From contig JAUWWQ010000034.1 in assembly GCA_030616775.1 (NCBI GenBank), positions 1-45,102 of the forward strand: DNA of 45,102 nucleotides, given 5' to 3'. A program made the translations under genes and the position numbers. A model generated the notes under the pieces. The model saw only the letters and a program-made list of their open reading frames with translations. It was not told the origin of the DNA and made no database searches. Source of the stretch: Planctomycetota bacterium (GTDB lineage: Bacteria; Planctomycetota; Phycisphaerae; UBA1845). Positions 16,401 to 23,896 of this stretch are shown one piece after another; position 1 is the first letter of the stretch; each line of letters starts with the position of its first letter.

Positions 16401-16956
16401 CTGTTGATACCTCAAGGATCAGCGTGCCTGCGTACTTGGAAGCCCCGGTGTCTCTCACAGAACCCGATGTATGGTATAGTGTGCTGCTGAGCCGGATATT
16501 GGGCCGGCTTACGTCCGCGCCCGTGATCACCTCCAGGCCGGAAAACACGTAATTGGGATGGAACTCATCGACGATGAAGGCCCCGGTTTGGGTACAAATC
16601 CCCGTTGCCGTGTCGCAGTATCCCGCCGACCCGCAGTTGTCGTCTGTCGTGCAGGGAATCGTGATCATCGGAAGGGTCAGAGTACCGCTCTGAGCACTCG
16701 TGAATCCCGCAGAGTCGATTTGCGCCTGATAGGATTTCAACAGCGGGTCGCCATCCCGATCAGGATCCCAGTCGGAGACGCGAATCTCCAGTGTCACCAA
16801 CGAACCGACAGAGGATACGATTATCTCATTCCCGTTGATGATGTGAGGCCCGGTCGCACCGACGGGGACCAGGGAAAACACACCTCCGTAGGCACGTGTG
16901 CTCAGCGAGCACACGACCAGACAACTCAGCCACAGACCGCACCGATATACGTTCAT
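13405..16956 (-). CDS. Secreted protein with three cohesin-like modules, calcium-type repeats and dockerin-like tail
   Basis: An 1183-residue exported protein; the signal peptide is MNVYRCGLWLSCLVVCSLSTRAYG, and AAAGGG precedes this start, so the longer upstream frame is not used. Three homologous modules lie at about residues 26-225, 358-555 and 719-920. Each runs VPVxAxGxHxIxGNEI, EIRVSxWDxDxDGDPLLKxYQA, a small Cys cluster, a YAGTL strand and GTFTVGF. The pattern, beta-rich with an ending xGTFTVGF strand, recalls cohesin-type domains but is my inference. Between modules are runs of DCNxNGxPDEC/DIxxGTSxDC repeats, Asp/Asn-rich loops likely to bind calcium. The C-terminus (from about 1010) has CRYLAVTP and a dockerin-like duplication (DGSIDIIDVTAILDRFRN and DGSIDILDAALCLDAFRG). 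No enzyme domain is seen. Confidence 0.85.
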   Translation of the reverse strand: MNVYRCGLWLSCLVVCSLSTRAYGGVFSLVPVGATGPHIINGNEIIVSSVGSLVTLEIRVSDWDPDRDGDPLLKSYQAQIDSAGFTSAQSGTLTLPMITIPCTTDDNCGSAGYCDTATGICTQTGAFIVDEFHPNYVFSGLEVITGADVSRPNIRLSSTLYHTSGSVRDTGASKYAGTLILEVSTDARGTFTVGFTSDPDQTFFMSAGYEIFLPSALIPALITMSQDCNGNGVPDDQDIAGGTSQDCNDNGIPDECEPDCNDNGQADECDIFEGISEDCDENGVPDECEFVDCNGNGVLDVCDVAAGTSQDCNENGTPDECEPDCNDNGQADQCDITEGTSEDINGNGIPDECELATMALVPVDASGSHTITGNEIVLPAGGGTVSMEIRVSNWDSDRDGDPLLKLYQAQIDMSGFTSGEAGSLTLPTIPIPCTSDADCPGYAAQCAEGICNINAAFMIDDSHPNYVFFGLNAMDVVDYRPDIRLAALVVLPEDSAPDPGIPRYAGTLVVEVSSDARGTFTVGFSPPTASYLVDETSELIEPCERIPALIEIITDCNDNGVPDHEDIAAGTSQDCNDNGTPDECESDCNNNGLADECDIAQGTSDDCNGNDVPDECEFTDCNDNGVLDVCDILDGTSDDCDGNDVPDECEFTDCNENGVLDRCDIADGTSGDCDGNGVPDECEFTDCNENEVNDRCDIAEGTSEDVNNNDIPDECEPPGIVMVPVGATGMHFINGNEIMVLPGGETVTLEIRVSRWDLDLDGDPLLKAYQATLDSSGLTSGSSGNLNPAMIECTTDQDCFGEATCGSQIPGFCDVTLEAHPAAYVDESRPDWVFSGVDAVGVVDVSDPDFRFAGMPWLSTEAVADTGLAKYAGTLILDVSSEASGTFTVGFIEHPASYLADKEYWLIVPISLAPALITVVDDCNDNGVLDSDDIAAGTSQDCNNNGFPDECDVSFGVSSDCNGNVVPDECEPADDCNANGVQDFCDIATGTSTDVNGNGIPDECEFAPPVVVSEGCRYLAVTPSEGADPVALLVTSPDYSCLSKYVALDSGRGRLIDSSVSLTPLEWGTVHVGDAEIVPDTTYEVRADFGGGFLSLPAVATTEIWGDVVGRFGPDGWRPPDGSIDIIDVTAILDRFRNLPTAPVVELADLYPEAPDGSIDILDAALCLDAFRGLPYPYGLPCP
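14806..15299 (-). repeat. Longest run of degenerate tandem repeats coding DCNxNGxPDEC units
   Basis: Units of roughly 30-45 bp, such as TTGCAGTC followed by CTCATCGGG on the plus strand, recur through this block, with shorter runs at about 13940-14200 and 15895-16290. They encode the calcium-type linker repeats between the cohesin-like modules. The antisense strand stays open through them, an effect of the repeat composition and not evidence of genes. Confidence 0.75.
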
Positions 16957-17227
16957 CGCTGCACCCTTTCGTTTATGGTCAGACCCCATGTACCGTAGAA
17001 ACTCTCGAGGGACACAGTTTCGAGTGAGAAGACTATACTGGGGATGGAGATTGGCTTGCTGCTGCGTGGCCTCAGTAACAGGTTGTACCTGTTCTCCCCC
17101 ACGGCCGACACTCACTTGCTAAGACATACGGGGCCGACCCTACGGACCGATAGCACTGCGCTTCCAAGCGCGAAGCGTTACCGAAATGCACTTGATCGCG
17201 CCGCCCGTCTCCGGCTCACCGCTACAA

Positions 17228-17257
17228 TTGCCCGTGTCCCGCTTAAGAACATAGAAT
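17228..17257 (+). promoter_or_regulatory. Possible promoter upstream of the ABC-F gene
   Basis: TTGCCC (17228-17233), 18 nt, then TAGAAT (17252-17257), about 140 nt before the ABC-F start. It lies in the divergent gap 16957-17396, otherwise without recognisable genes; on the minus strand TATAGT near 17032-17037 could serve the secreted protein gene. Confidence 0.35.
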
Positions 17258-17396
17258 ATCGGGCCTCGCTCGATTAGTCAAGAGGGTTAATGATTTTCTC
17301 GGACACCAATTCCCGCCACGGCCGAGGGCTGGCACCGATCGGTGCTCCCGTTCCCGGCCTCTTTTGGCTCCCCCGTCGATCTTCTATCATGGCTGC

Positions 17397-19310
17397 ATGG
17401 CGGCTGTGACGATTCGCAACGTTACCAAGCAGTTCGGCGATCAGCTCGTACTGGAAAACGTGTCCCTTGAGCTGCGTACAGGGGAGACTGTCGGCCTGGT
17501 TGGCGCGAACGGCGCCGGCAAGACCACGCTCTTTCGACTGATTGCGGGCGAGATCCCCCCGGATATAGGCTCGATCACGCGCTCACGTGGGCTGGAGATC
17601 GGTTTTCTCAAGCAGGAGCCTGACATCGAGCTTGAAGGCACACTGCGCGACGAGGTGGGCAGTGCATTCGCGGGTCTTCTCGCACTTGAAGACAGGCTCC
17701 ACGACGTAGCCGATAAAATTGCCGCCTGCACCGGCAGTGACGCGCTGTCTGCACTGATGGAGACTTACGAGCGGATCAACGCCCAATTCATATCCGCCGG
17801 CGGACTCAGGTTGGAGACAAAGCTTAACGAAGTTCTCGGTGGTCTCGGGTTCGCGCCGGCGGATTACACGCGTCCGATGTCTACGCTATCCGGCGGGCAG
17901 AAGTGTCGCGCGGCGCTGGCCAAGCTGCTCCTGGGCGACCAGGGCTTTCTGCTGCTGGATGAACCGACGAATCACCTGGACATCGACACCGTCCGCTGGC
18001 TGGAGAAGTTTCTGGCGGGCCACCGCGGGGGCGCGGTGATCGTTTCACACGACCGTTATCTTCTTGATCGACTCTGTGATCGGACCATAGAGATCGATCG
18101 TGCCAAGGTTGCCAACTTCCCCGGCAACTACAGCAACTATGCCAAGACGAAAGATATCCGCCTGCTCACCCAACAGCGACAATTCCAGAAGGACTCGGAG
18201 TTCATCAAGAAAGAGCAGGCATTCATTGCCAAACACATTGCCGCACAACGCCCCAAGCAGGCCCGGGGACGACGCACACGGTTGAAGCGGCGCCTGAAAG
18301 CCGGCGAGTTCGTCACCGAAAAACCGCGGGCAAGACGTTCTCCCAGATTCGCATTCGAGAAGACCCGGACCGAAGCCTCCACCGTCCTCCGCTGTGACCA
18401 GCTTGGCATGCACTATGACGACAACGTGCTCTTTACGGATTTGACCTTTCAGGCTGCAGCGGGAACACGCTTCGGTATTACCGGGCCCAACGGAACCGGC
18501 AAGACCACGCTTCTGAAGATCATCCTGGGTGAGGTGACGCCGAGTAGTGGCACTATTGCGCTCGACCCGATGCTCAATCTCGGCTACTACGCCCAAGAGC
18601 ACACCTATCTTGACCCTGACCGACCGATTGTGGAGGAGATCCGTGCCGCCTGCCCCGAGCTGACCGAGCAGGATGCCCGGTCATTACTGGGTCGATACCT
18701 GTTTACGGGAGATGAGGTGTTCAAGCCCCTGGGGTCGCTATCCGGCGGCGAGCAATCGCGTGTTCGGCTTGCGAAGCTGATCCTGCAAGCGCCCGATGTA
18801 CTAATCCTCGACGAGCCCACAAACCACCTGGACATCCCGTCGCTGGAAGCACTCGAAGAGGCGCTTCTCGAGTTTCCAGGCACGATCATCGTGGTAAGCC
18901 ACGACCGCTATCTGCTCGACCGGGTCGTCGATCGGCTTCTGGTCATTCGCCGCGAGGGCCACGCTCTATACGAGGGGAACTACTCGTTCTACATAGAACA
19001 AGTTGAACTAAAGCGCGCCACCGACAAAGCAGAGCAGCCCCCTCCGCGTAAGAAGCGGAAACGTACCACGGCGGCTGATAGGAAGGCCGGATCAAGACCA
19101 TCCCCGTACGATCGCCTGTCGATTGAGGAGATCGAGGCTCTGATCATAGAGCACGAGACTCAACTTGCCGCTCTGAACGAGCGGTTCGGCGATCCCGCCG
19201 TGTACAAGGATCCGGAAGCTCTTGCCGAGCTGCGCCGGCAGGTGAATGCAGTGATTAAGGGACTTGCAGATGTGGACGCGGCCTGGCAGGAGCGGGCCGA
19301 TACCCAGTAG
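17397..19310 (+). CDS. ABC-F family ATPase (Uup/YheS-like)
   Basis: ABC-F proteins are soluble, twin-ATPase proteins that act on the ribosome rather than as transporters. This 637-residue protein has two ABC domains: Walker A GANGAGKTT (about residue 36) and GPNGTGKTT (about 365), signatures LSGGQKCRAALA and LSGGEQSRVRLA, and Walker B LLLDEPTNHLD and LILDEPTNHLD. Both switch His residues occur in VSHDRYLLD. The basic helical linker between domains (about 245-310, rich in Arg and Lys) is where ABC-F proteins reach towards the tRNA. The C-terminal region (about 540 onward) has a basic patch (PPRKKRKR) and a coiled coil. The start at 17397 (MAAVTIRN) matches the family. The exact subfamily is uncertain. 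Confidence 0.93.
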   Translation: MAAVTIRNVTKQFGDQLVLENVSLELRTGETVGLVGANGAGKTTLFRLIAGEIPPDIGSITRSRGLEIGFLKQEPDIELEGTLRDEVGSAFAGLLALEDRLHDVADKIAACTGSDALSALMETYERINAQFISAGGLRLETKLNEVLGGLGFAPADYTRPMSTLSGGQKCRAALAKLLLGDQGFLLLDEPTNHLDIDTVRWLEKFLAGHRGGAVIVSHDRYLLDRLCDRTIEIDRAKVANFPGNYSNYAKTKDIRLLTQQRQFQKDSEFIKKEQAFIAKHIAAQRPKQARGRRTRLKRRLKAGEFVTEKPRARRSPRFAFEKTRTEASTVLRCDQLGMHYDDNVLFTDLTFQAAAGTRFGITGPNGTGKTTLLKIILGEVTPSSGTIALDPMLNLGYYAQEHTYLDPDRPIVEEIRAACPELTEQDARSLLGRYLFTGDEVFKPLGSLSGGEQSRVRLAKLILQAPDVLILDEPTNHLDIPSLEALEEALLEFPGTIIVVSHDRYLLDRVVDRLLVIRREGHALYEGNYSFYIEQVELKRATDKAEQPPPRKKRKRTTAADRKAGSRPSPYDRLSIEEIEALIIEHETQLAALNERFGDPAVYKDPEALAELRRQVNAVIKGLADVDAAWQERADTQ

Positions 19311-19341
19311 GCATGCGTTTTAGTAGTCTTGGCAAGTGAGA

Positions 19342-20277
19342 ATGGCTACACCCCGATTCGACATGGAACTGATCAGCCTGACCGATGGCTGGTCAGGCCA
19401 TGTAGTCACGCAGTGTCATGGCATGGCACCACAAGATGCTGCACCTTCCCTGTTGCCCACCGTTGAGCAATGGCGGGCTCAGCTAAGCCTGCTCGCCGCT
19501 GATCCGAGGTCCCTGTCCGAGTGCACGGCCCTCAAGTACTCCCCAAGCGGCGAGGTGCTTCGGGCCCGACTTAAGGCAGGCGACTCGGCCATTGACGTTA
19601 TTTGCCGGCAAAGCAGGGTTCATGGTATTTGGCGAAAGCTGGCCTCTGCATTTGCACCGTCGCGCGAGCGCCGCAACTTCGCCCGGGCGCTCGAGCTGCT
19701 TAAGATCGGCATCAACACCGCCCTACCGCTAGCTTTAATCGAACGTCGCAGGCCACGCCGCGAAGCCTGGCTCGTCACCGCGTACCTGCCCGACCTGGTT
19801 GACCTCGATCAGGTTGTGCTGCGGCTCTTGCCCCAGTTGGGCCACCGACGTGGACGCAAAGTCAAAGATGCGATTGTCATCGCTATCGTCGAGCTGCTCG
19901 ACCAAATGGCACGAAACAATCTGACCCATCGTGATCTGAAAGCCTCCAACATCTTGCTGAAAAACTGGGAGGGGATTGGCGGGCCTGTTACTGTCTGGTT
20001 GGTGGATCTGGACGGCCTTTGCCGATGCCGTTATCTAGGTGCTGGGCGGCGATGGCGGCCGGTGATGCGGCTGGCAGCCAGCCTCCTGAGCTACACATCG
20101 GTCACACGCAGCGACTATTGCCGGTTTCTGAAAAGATACCTGGCAGGGCGGACCGGCTCGACGCGCGGAACCCGGCGACATCACTATCGCAAACTGGCGC
20201 AACAGACAAGCGAATACGCCCGTCGTGCCATACGCCGCAAAGGCCACAAGCTCAACGGGTTCACGGGTGACGCCTGA
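19342..20277 (+). CDS. Lipopolysaccharide kinase (Kdo/WaaP)-like protein
   Basis: WaaP and related kinases phosphorylate sugars of the LPS inner core. The catalytic loop THRDLKASNILL (about residue 193) and the metal-binding VDLDG (about residue 217) are typical of this protein-kinase-like fold. The N-lobe segment RRNFARALELLKIGINTALPLALIERR also fits. At the usual ATP-anchoring strand the sequence reads VICRQSR, apparently with Arg where Lys is expected, so activity should not be assumed. Length 311 residues. The next two genes (glycosyltransferase and MsbA-like exporter) support a role in envelope glycolipid assembly. The start may be GTG 19336 or ATG 19342; neither has a strong ribosome site. 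Confidence 0.75.
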   Translation: MATPRFDMELISLTDGWSGHVVTQCHGMAPQDAAPSLLPTVEQWRAQLSLLAADPRSLSECTALKYSPSGEVLRARLKAGDSAIDVICRQSRVHGIWRKLASAFAPSRERRNFARALELLKIGINTALPLALIERRRPRREAWLVTAYLPDLVDLDQVVLRLLPQLGHRRGRKVKDAIVIAIVELLDQMARNNLTHRDLKASNILLKNWEGIGGPVTVWLVDLDGLCRCRYLGAGRRWRPVMRLAASLLSYTSVTRSDYCRFLKRYLAGRTGSTRGTRRHHYRKLAQQTSEYARRAIRRKGHKLNGFTGDA

Positions 20278-20361
20278 TATGGCCAGGTCTCGACCTGACC
20301 CGTCGACCTCATCGGTCACACTTTCAACGCCAGCCGGTCTACCCTACAATCCGCGACGATC

Positions 20362-21528
20362 ATGGCGGCGTACGTACTTCATGTAGTCGAGTCACTAAGA
20401 CCGGAAGCGGGTTCCGTTGGGATTTCGTTGCCGGGTTTGTTCGAGCAACTCCGCCTCAACGGGCTCGAATCCGGAATGGTCGCCGAAGGACGAGCCACGG
20501 GCGTAAGCCCGCGCGGACACACCGGCGGTTTAGACCAGACGGCACAATCGGGGGAAGTCGTTCACCTCGTTGAGCAAGCCAAGATCGTTCACCTTCACGG
20601 TTGGGGCTATAGACTTGCCCGAACAGCAGCCGGCACAGCCCGGCGGGTAGGCAGGCCGTATGTCATCTCGCCGCACGGCTCGCTCAGCGACCAGGCCTAC
20701 AACAGGAAGAGCTTTCGGGACAGGCTACGGGCGTCGTTAAGGGAGAGCCGCCTGGTCAAGAAGGCGGCTGCCGTTACTGCGCTGAATGAACCCGAGGAAT
20801 ATGAACTCCGAACCCACCACGTAAACCCCAACATCGTGCGCCTTCCGTACGGCGTTAACGTAGCCGAGTATGAAACGGAGGAGCTATCCAGCGGCGAAGT
20901 TCAGTCTGCGCGGACCTCCGCGCAGGCTAAAGCCCGCGGCTCAGCAGACAAAGCCTGCGGCTCAGCGGACAAACCATGCGGCTCAGTGGACGAACGGTTC
21001 CTGCTGATGCTCGGGCCCATCCATCCTGTTGAAGGATTCGTGCCGCTTTTGAAAGCCCTTTCGGAACTGGGCCCGGAGTCGGACGAGTGGAATGTGGTGA
21101 TGGCCGGACGTGAAATCGGCGAGTGGCGCAAGATGCTCGAAGCGGCCGTCCGCCGGAAAGGCGGCGACGGCCGTGTGCACTTCACGTCGGCGTCTGACGC
21201 AGCCACTCAGCGGTCCTGGCTCGCCCGGGCGTCGGTCCTGGCGGCGCCGAGCCTGCAAGTCAGGTTTCCCGTGTCCATCATGCAGGCCATGGCCGCCGGT
21301 GTCCCCGTACTCGCGACAAGCTGCGTAACGCCCACCGGCGCGGAAGACGTCATCCGGATATGTGCGCCGGTTCGTGGTGATCTAAAGGCGGGTTTGCGCG
21401 CACTTTTTGGAATGTCCGATGAAGACCGGGTCGCTATGGTGCAGCACGCTCGCAGCGTTGCCCGCAGTCAGTTCGACTGGTCTGTGCTCGTCGACCGATA
21501 CGTACGGCTCTATAACAACCTGATCTAA
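20362..21528 (+). CDS. Glycosyltransferase (GT4-like) with in-frame palindromic repeat insertion
   Basis: A GT-B fold transferase by pattern: an N-terminal acceptor-side domain (VHLHGWGYRLAR, SPHGSLSDQAYN), an interdomain linker after LPYGVNVAEY, and a C-terminal nucleotide-sugar domain (LLMLGPIHPVEGFVPLL...AMAAGVPVLAT). Such enzymes add a sugar from an activated donor. Two features are unusual. The linker (about residues 181-212) is a Cys/Ala/Ser/Lys-rich stretch encoded by repeat DNA. The usual E-x7-E motif before AMAAGVP reads VRFPVSIMQ, so both Glu appear to be lost. The protein is otherwise full length (388 residues) and in frame. It may be a low-activity or decaying enzyme. It sits 11 nt before the exporter gene, in an envelope cluster. 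Confidence 0.8.
   Translation: MAAYVLHVVESLRPEAGSVGISLPGLFEQLRLNGLESGMVAEGRATGVSPRGHTGGLDQTAQSGEVVHLVEQAKIVHLHGWGYRLARTAAGTARRVGRPYVISPHGSLSDQAYNRKSFRDRLRASLRESRLVKKAAAVTALNEPEEYELRTHHVNPNIVRLPYGVNVAEYETEELSSGEVQSARTSAQAKARGSADKACGSADKPCGSVDERFLLMLGPIHPVEGFVPLLKALSELGPESDEWNVVMAGREIGEWRKMLEAAVRRKGGDGRVHFTSASDAATQRSWLARASVLAAPSLQVRFPVSIMQAMAAGVPVLATSCVTPTGAEDVIRICAPVRGDLKAGLRALFGMSDEDRVAMVQHARSVARSQFDWSVLVDRYVRLYNNLI
20494..20518 (+). repeat. Fragment of the GC-rich palindrome inside the glycosyltransferase gene
   Basis: GCCACGGGCGTAAGCCCGCGCGGAC matches one arm of the MITE core (GCCGCGGGCTTTAGCCCGCGCGGAC) at most positions. It encodes ATGVSPRG in frame, near residue 45-52. Confidence 0.5.
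20904..20997 (+). repeat. Palindromic repeat plus 21-bp tandem units, in frame in a coding sequence
   Basis: 20904-20944 matches the core of the MITE-like elements (CTGCGCGG, CCGCGCAGGCTAAAGCCCGCGGCTCAG). It is followed by 21-bp units starting GGCTCAG at 20938, 20959 and 20980. All are in frame and encode SADKACG-SADKPCG-SVDE. The insertion falls at the linker between the two glycosyltransferase domains, where extra residues are best tolerated. Confidence 0.8.
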
Positions 21529-21538
21529 GAACCGCTTG

Positions 21539-23713
21539 ATGAATCCGATGCTCATTTCGGTTGATGCCAAGGCCAAAACGCCTAAGGCACGTTTTCGCGC
21601 CCGGGAGTTGCGGCGGATCATCGCCCTGGTATTCCGGTACCGCGTGACCCTTATGTTTGGCCTGGCGGCGACGGTGGCATTCGCCTGCCTCCACACCGCC
21701 AGCGTCGGCGGGGCCTTCCCGATCTTCAAACTCCTTCTGGAAGAGGAGGGTCTGCAGGGATGGACCGACCGCACAATCGCCGGGGCAAGACTCGGGGTGC
21801 ACTTCGCCCCGCCGGCAGCGGACAGACGCATCGCGTTAATCGGCCTGGACTCCGACAGCCTGCTCTATCGCCAGGGTCTCCGACCAGGCAACCGGGTATG
21901 GGATGCGCAAGGACGATCCGCGGCTGAGCTGTTGAGCGACCTGGCACACGTCGGAACCGGTGAAGCGATATCCGTCCAAACGGACTCGGTTACCGATTCA
22001 TCAAGTCAACCTGGTTCACTAACGCTCCAGCCCGGCGATCTCGATGCCTCCTTGGGTCTGCTGCGGTGGGTCGCTTCCTTTATTCCGGGCAACGCGGACC
22101 AGGACAAGTTCCGCACGCTCATGTGTCTTCTGGCCGGCCTCGTAGCGTTAATAGTTCTGGGCAACGTATTCCGGTATTTCGGCGAGGTGCTCATCGCCGA
22201 GGCCATCCTTCGGGCCATGATGCGCCTGCGAAGCGATCTGTATGAGCGAACGCTGCATCTGCCCATGTCGTTCTTTTCGGGGAAGCCCACGTCGGACCTG
22301 GTGGGCCGCTTCGTCCAGGACATCCAGGAAATCCAGCGCGGCATGCTGTCGTTTTTCAGCAAGTTCATACGCGAGCCGCTGCGTGCGGTGTTCATCCTGG
22401 GCCTGGCCCTGACGTTGGACTGGCGGCTGACATTGACAGTCGTAGTAGTCACACCGTTGGCGGTTGTAGTGTTCTGGCGGATCGGTCGAAGCGTAAAGAA
22501 ATCCAATCGCAAGCTCCTGAAGGCTTACGGACGCATGATTGGAGCTTTGACGGCCAGCCTGGAGAACCTCCGCGTGGTCAAGGCCTATACGGCTGAGGAT
22601 CACGAGCGCGAGCGTCTCAAAGAGGTCGATCGTGTGGTTCTCAAGCAGCAAGTCAGGCTGGCCAAGCTCCAGGCCTTCGTCAGCCCGGCGATGGAAACCG
22701 TCGCGGTATTCGCGGGCAGCATCCTGACACTCTGGATTGCCAGTCGCGTGCTCAAACACGAAATACCGGTGTCCAACTTCGCTACGCTCGGTGTAGCGCT
22801 GTCGGTGCTATTCGATCCGGTGCGGAAACTGAGCGATGTCTACGTTCGCGTGATGCGATCCACCGCCGGGGCGGAGCGCGTCTTTCAGGTCATCGATCAG
22901 CCGATTGAAACCGAACTTGCACCGGCTGACATCGAACTCAAACCGCTCGAGAAGAGCATTGAGTATGTCAACGTGACCTTTACCTACCCCGGGGCGGAGA
23001 CACCGGCGCTGCAGGACATCAACCTCTCGATTCGCAAGGGTGAAAGCGTCGCCATCGTCGGGCCGAACGGCTGCGGCAAGACCACCCTGGCCAGCATGCT
23101 GCCGCGGCTCTTTGATCCTGATGTCGGTAAGATCCGTTACGACGGCGTCGATATTCGGAAGGCGACTCTGAAGAGTCTCCGTGGCCAGGTCGGGCTGGTG
23201 ACCCAAGAGGCGGTCGTCTTTTCGGGTACGCCGATCGACAATATCGCCTACGGTCAAACGTCCGTTGACCAGCAGGGCGTCCGCCACGCCGCTCTGCAAG
23301 CGTCCGCCGATGAGTTCATTCAAAACATCCCGGGCGGCTATGACGCCAGCCTGGCAGAACGTGGGACCACGCTCTCCGGCGGGCAGAGGCAGCGGCTGGC
23401 CATCGCCCGGGCCATCTTCCGCAACGCGCCCATCCTGATCTTCGACGAAGCCACCAGCCAGATCGACTCCGAATCGGAGCTGAAGATTCAGACCGCTCTT
23501 CGAGAGTTCGCCAAGCACCGGACCACGCTGATCATCGCCCACCGCCTCAGCACTATTCAGTTTGCCAATCGGATCATCATGATGGACGCCGGGCGAATTC
23601 TCGATACCGGTACCCACGCGGAGCTGTTCGAACGCTGCCCGCTTTACCGGAATCTTTGCGAGACACAGTTTCTCACCGAACCGGCCCCTACGGGCGCGCC
23701 CGGCGTTGCATGA
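21539..23713 (+). CDS. MsbA-like ABC exporter (fused permease-ATPase) with PDZ-like extracytoplasmic insertion
   Basis: A half-transporter that should dimerise and flip a lipid-linked or other amphipathic substrate. The ATPase domain has Walker A GPNGCGKTT (about residue 510), LSGGQRQRLAIARAI, Walker B LIFDEATS and the switch His in IIAHRLS. The membrane domain has about six helices. Between helix 1 (about 30-55) and helix 2 (about 195-215) lies a loop of ~130 residues, far longer than in MsbA. It contains IALIGLDSDSLLYRQGLRPG followed by NRVWDAQGRSAAELL and a GEAISVQ strand, which resembles a PDZ domain. Length is 724 residues, about 140 above the usual 580-600. Start at ATG 21539, or TTG 21536; no strong ribosome site. 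Its neighbours suggest a glycolipid substrate. Confidence 0.88.
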   Translation: MNPMLISVDAKAKTPKARFRARELRRIIALVFRYRVTLMFGLAATVAFACLHTASVGGAFPIFKLLLEEEGLQGWTDRTIAGARLGVHFAPPAADRRIALIGLDSDSLLYRQGLRPGNRVWDAQGRSAAELLSDLAHVGTGEAISVQTDSVTDSSSQPGSLTLQPGDLDASLGLLRWVASFIPGNADQDKFRTLMCLLAGLVALIVLGNVFRYFGEVLIAEAILRAMMRLRSDLYERTLHLPMSFFSGKPTSDLVGRFVQDIQEIQRGMLSFFSKFIREPLRAVFILGLALTLDWRLTLTVVVVTPLAVVVFWRIGRSVKKSNRKLLKAYGRMIGALTASLENLRVVKAYTAEDHERERLKEVDRVVLKQQVRLAKLQAFVSPAMETVAVFAGSILTLWIASRVLKHEIPVSNFATLGVALSVLFDPVRKLSDVYVRVMRSTAGAERVFQVIDQPIETELAPADIELKPLEKSIEYVNVTFTYPGAETPALQDINLSIRKGESVAIVGPNGCGKTTLASMLPRLFDPDVGKIRYDGVDIRKATLKSLRGQVGLVTQEAVVFSGTPIDNIAYGQTSVDQQGVRHAALQASADEFIQNIPGGYDASLAERGTTLSGGQRQRLAIARAIFRNAPILIFDEATSQIDSESELKIQTALREFAKHRTTLIIAHRLSTIQFANRIIMMDAGRILDTGTHAELFERCPLYRNLCETQFLTEPAPTGAPGVA

Positions 23714-23721
23714 GAATGTAG

Positions 23722-23743
23722 CGTCCGGCGTCCCTGCCGGACG
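23722..23743 (+). repeat. Hairpin downstream of the exporter gene
   Basis: CGTCCGGC-GTCCCT-GCCGGACG is a perfect 8-bp stem just after the exporter stop. There is no T-tract. It may limit transcript decay or read-through into ribH, or be a dispersed REP unit. Confidence 0.5.
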
Positions 23744-23896
23744 TAGACTGCTGAAACCACACGGATTCTCCACGGCCGGCACGGGGACCGCCCGCCACGG
23801 GCGAGCCCCGGCAGTTGACACCGGCAGATGCCGCCTTAACCTTGCCGTTCGGTCCGGTCGAGGGGCCTGCATGGATCTTGAAAGGATGGTGGCGAC

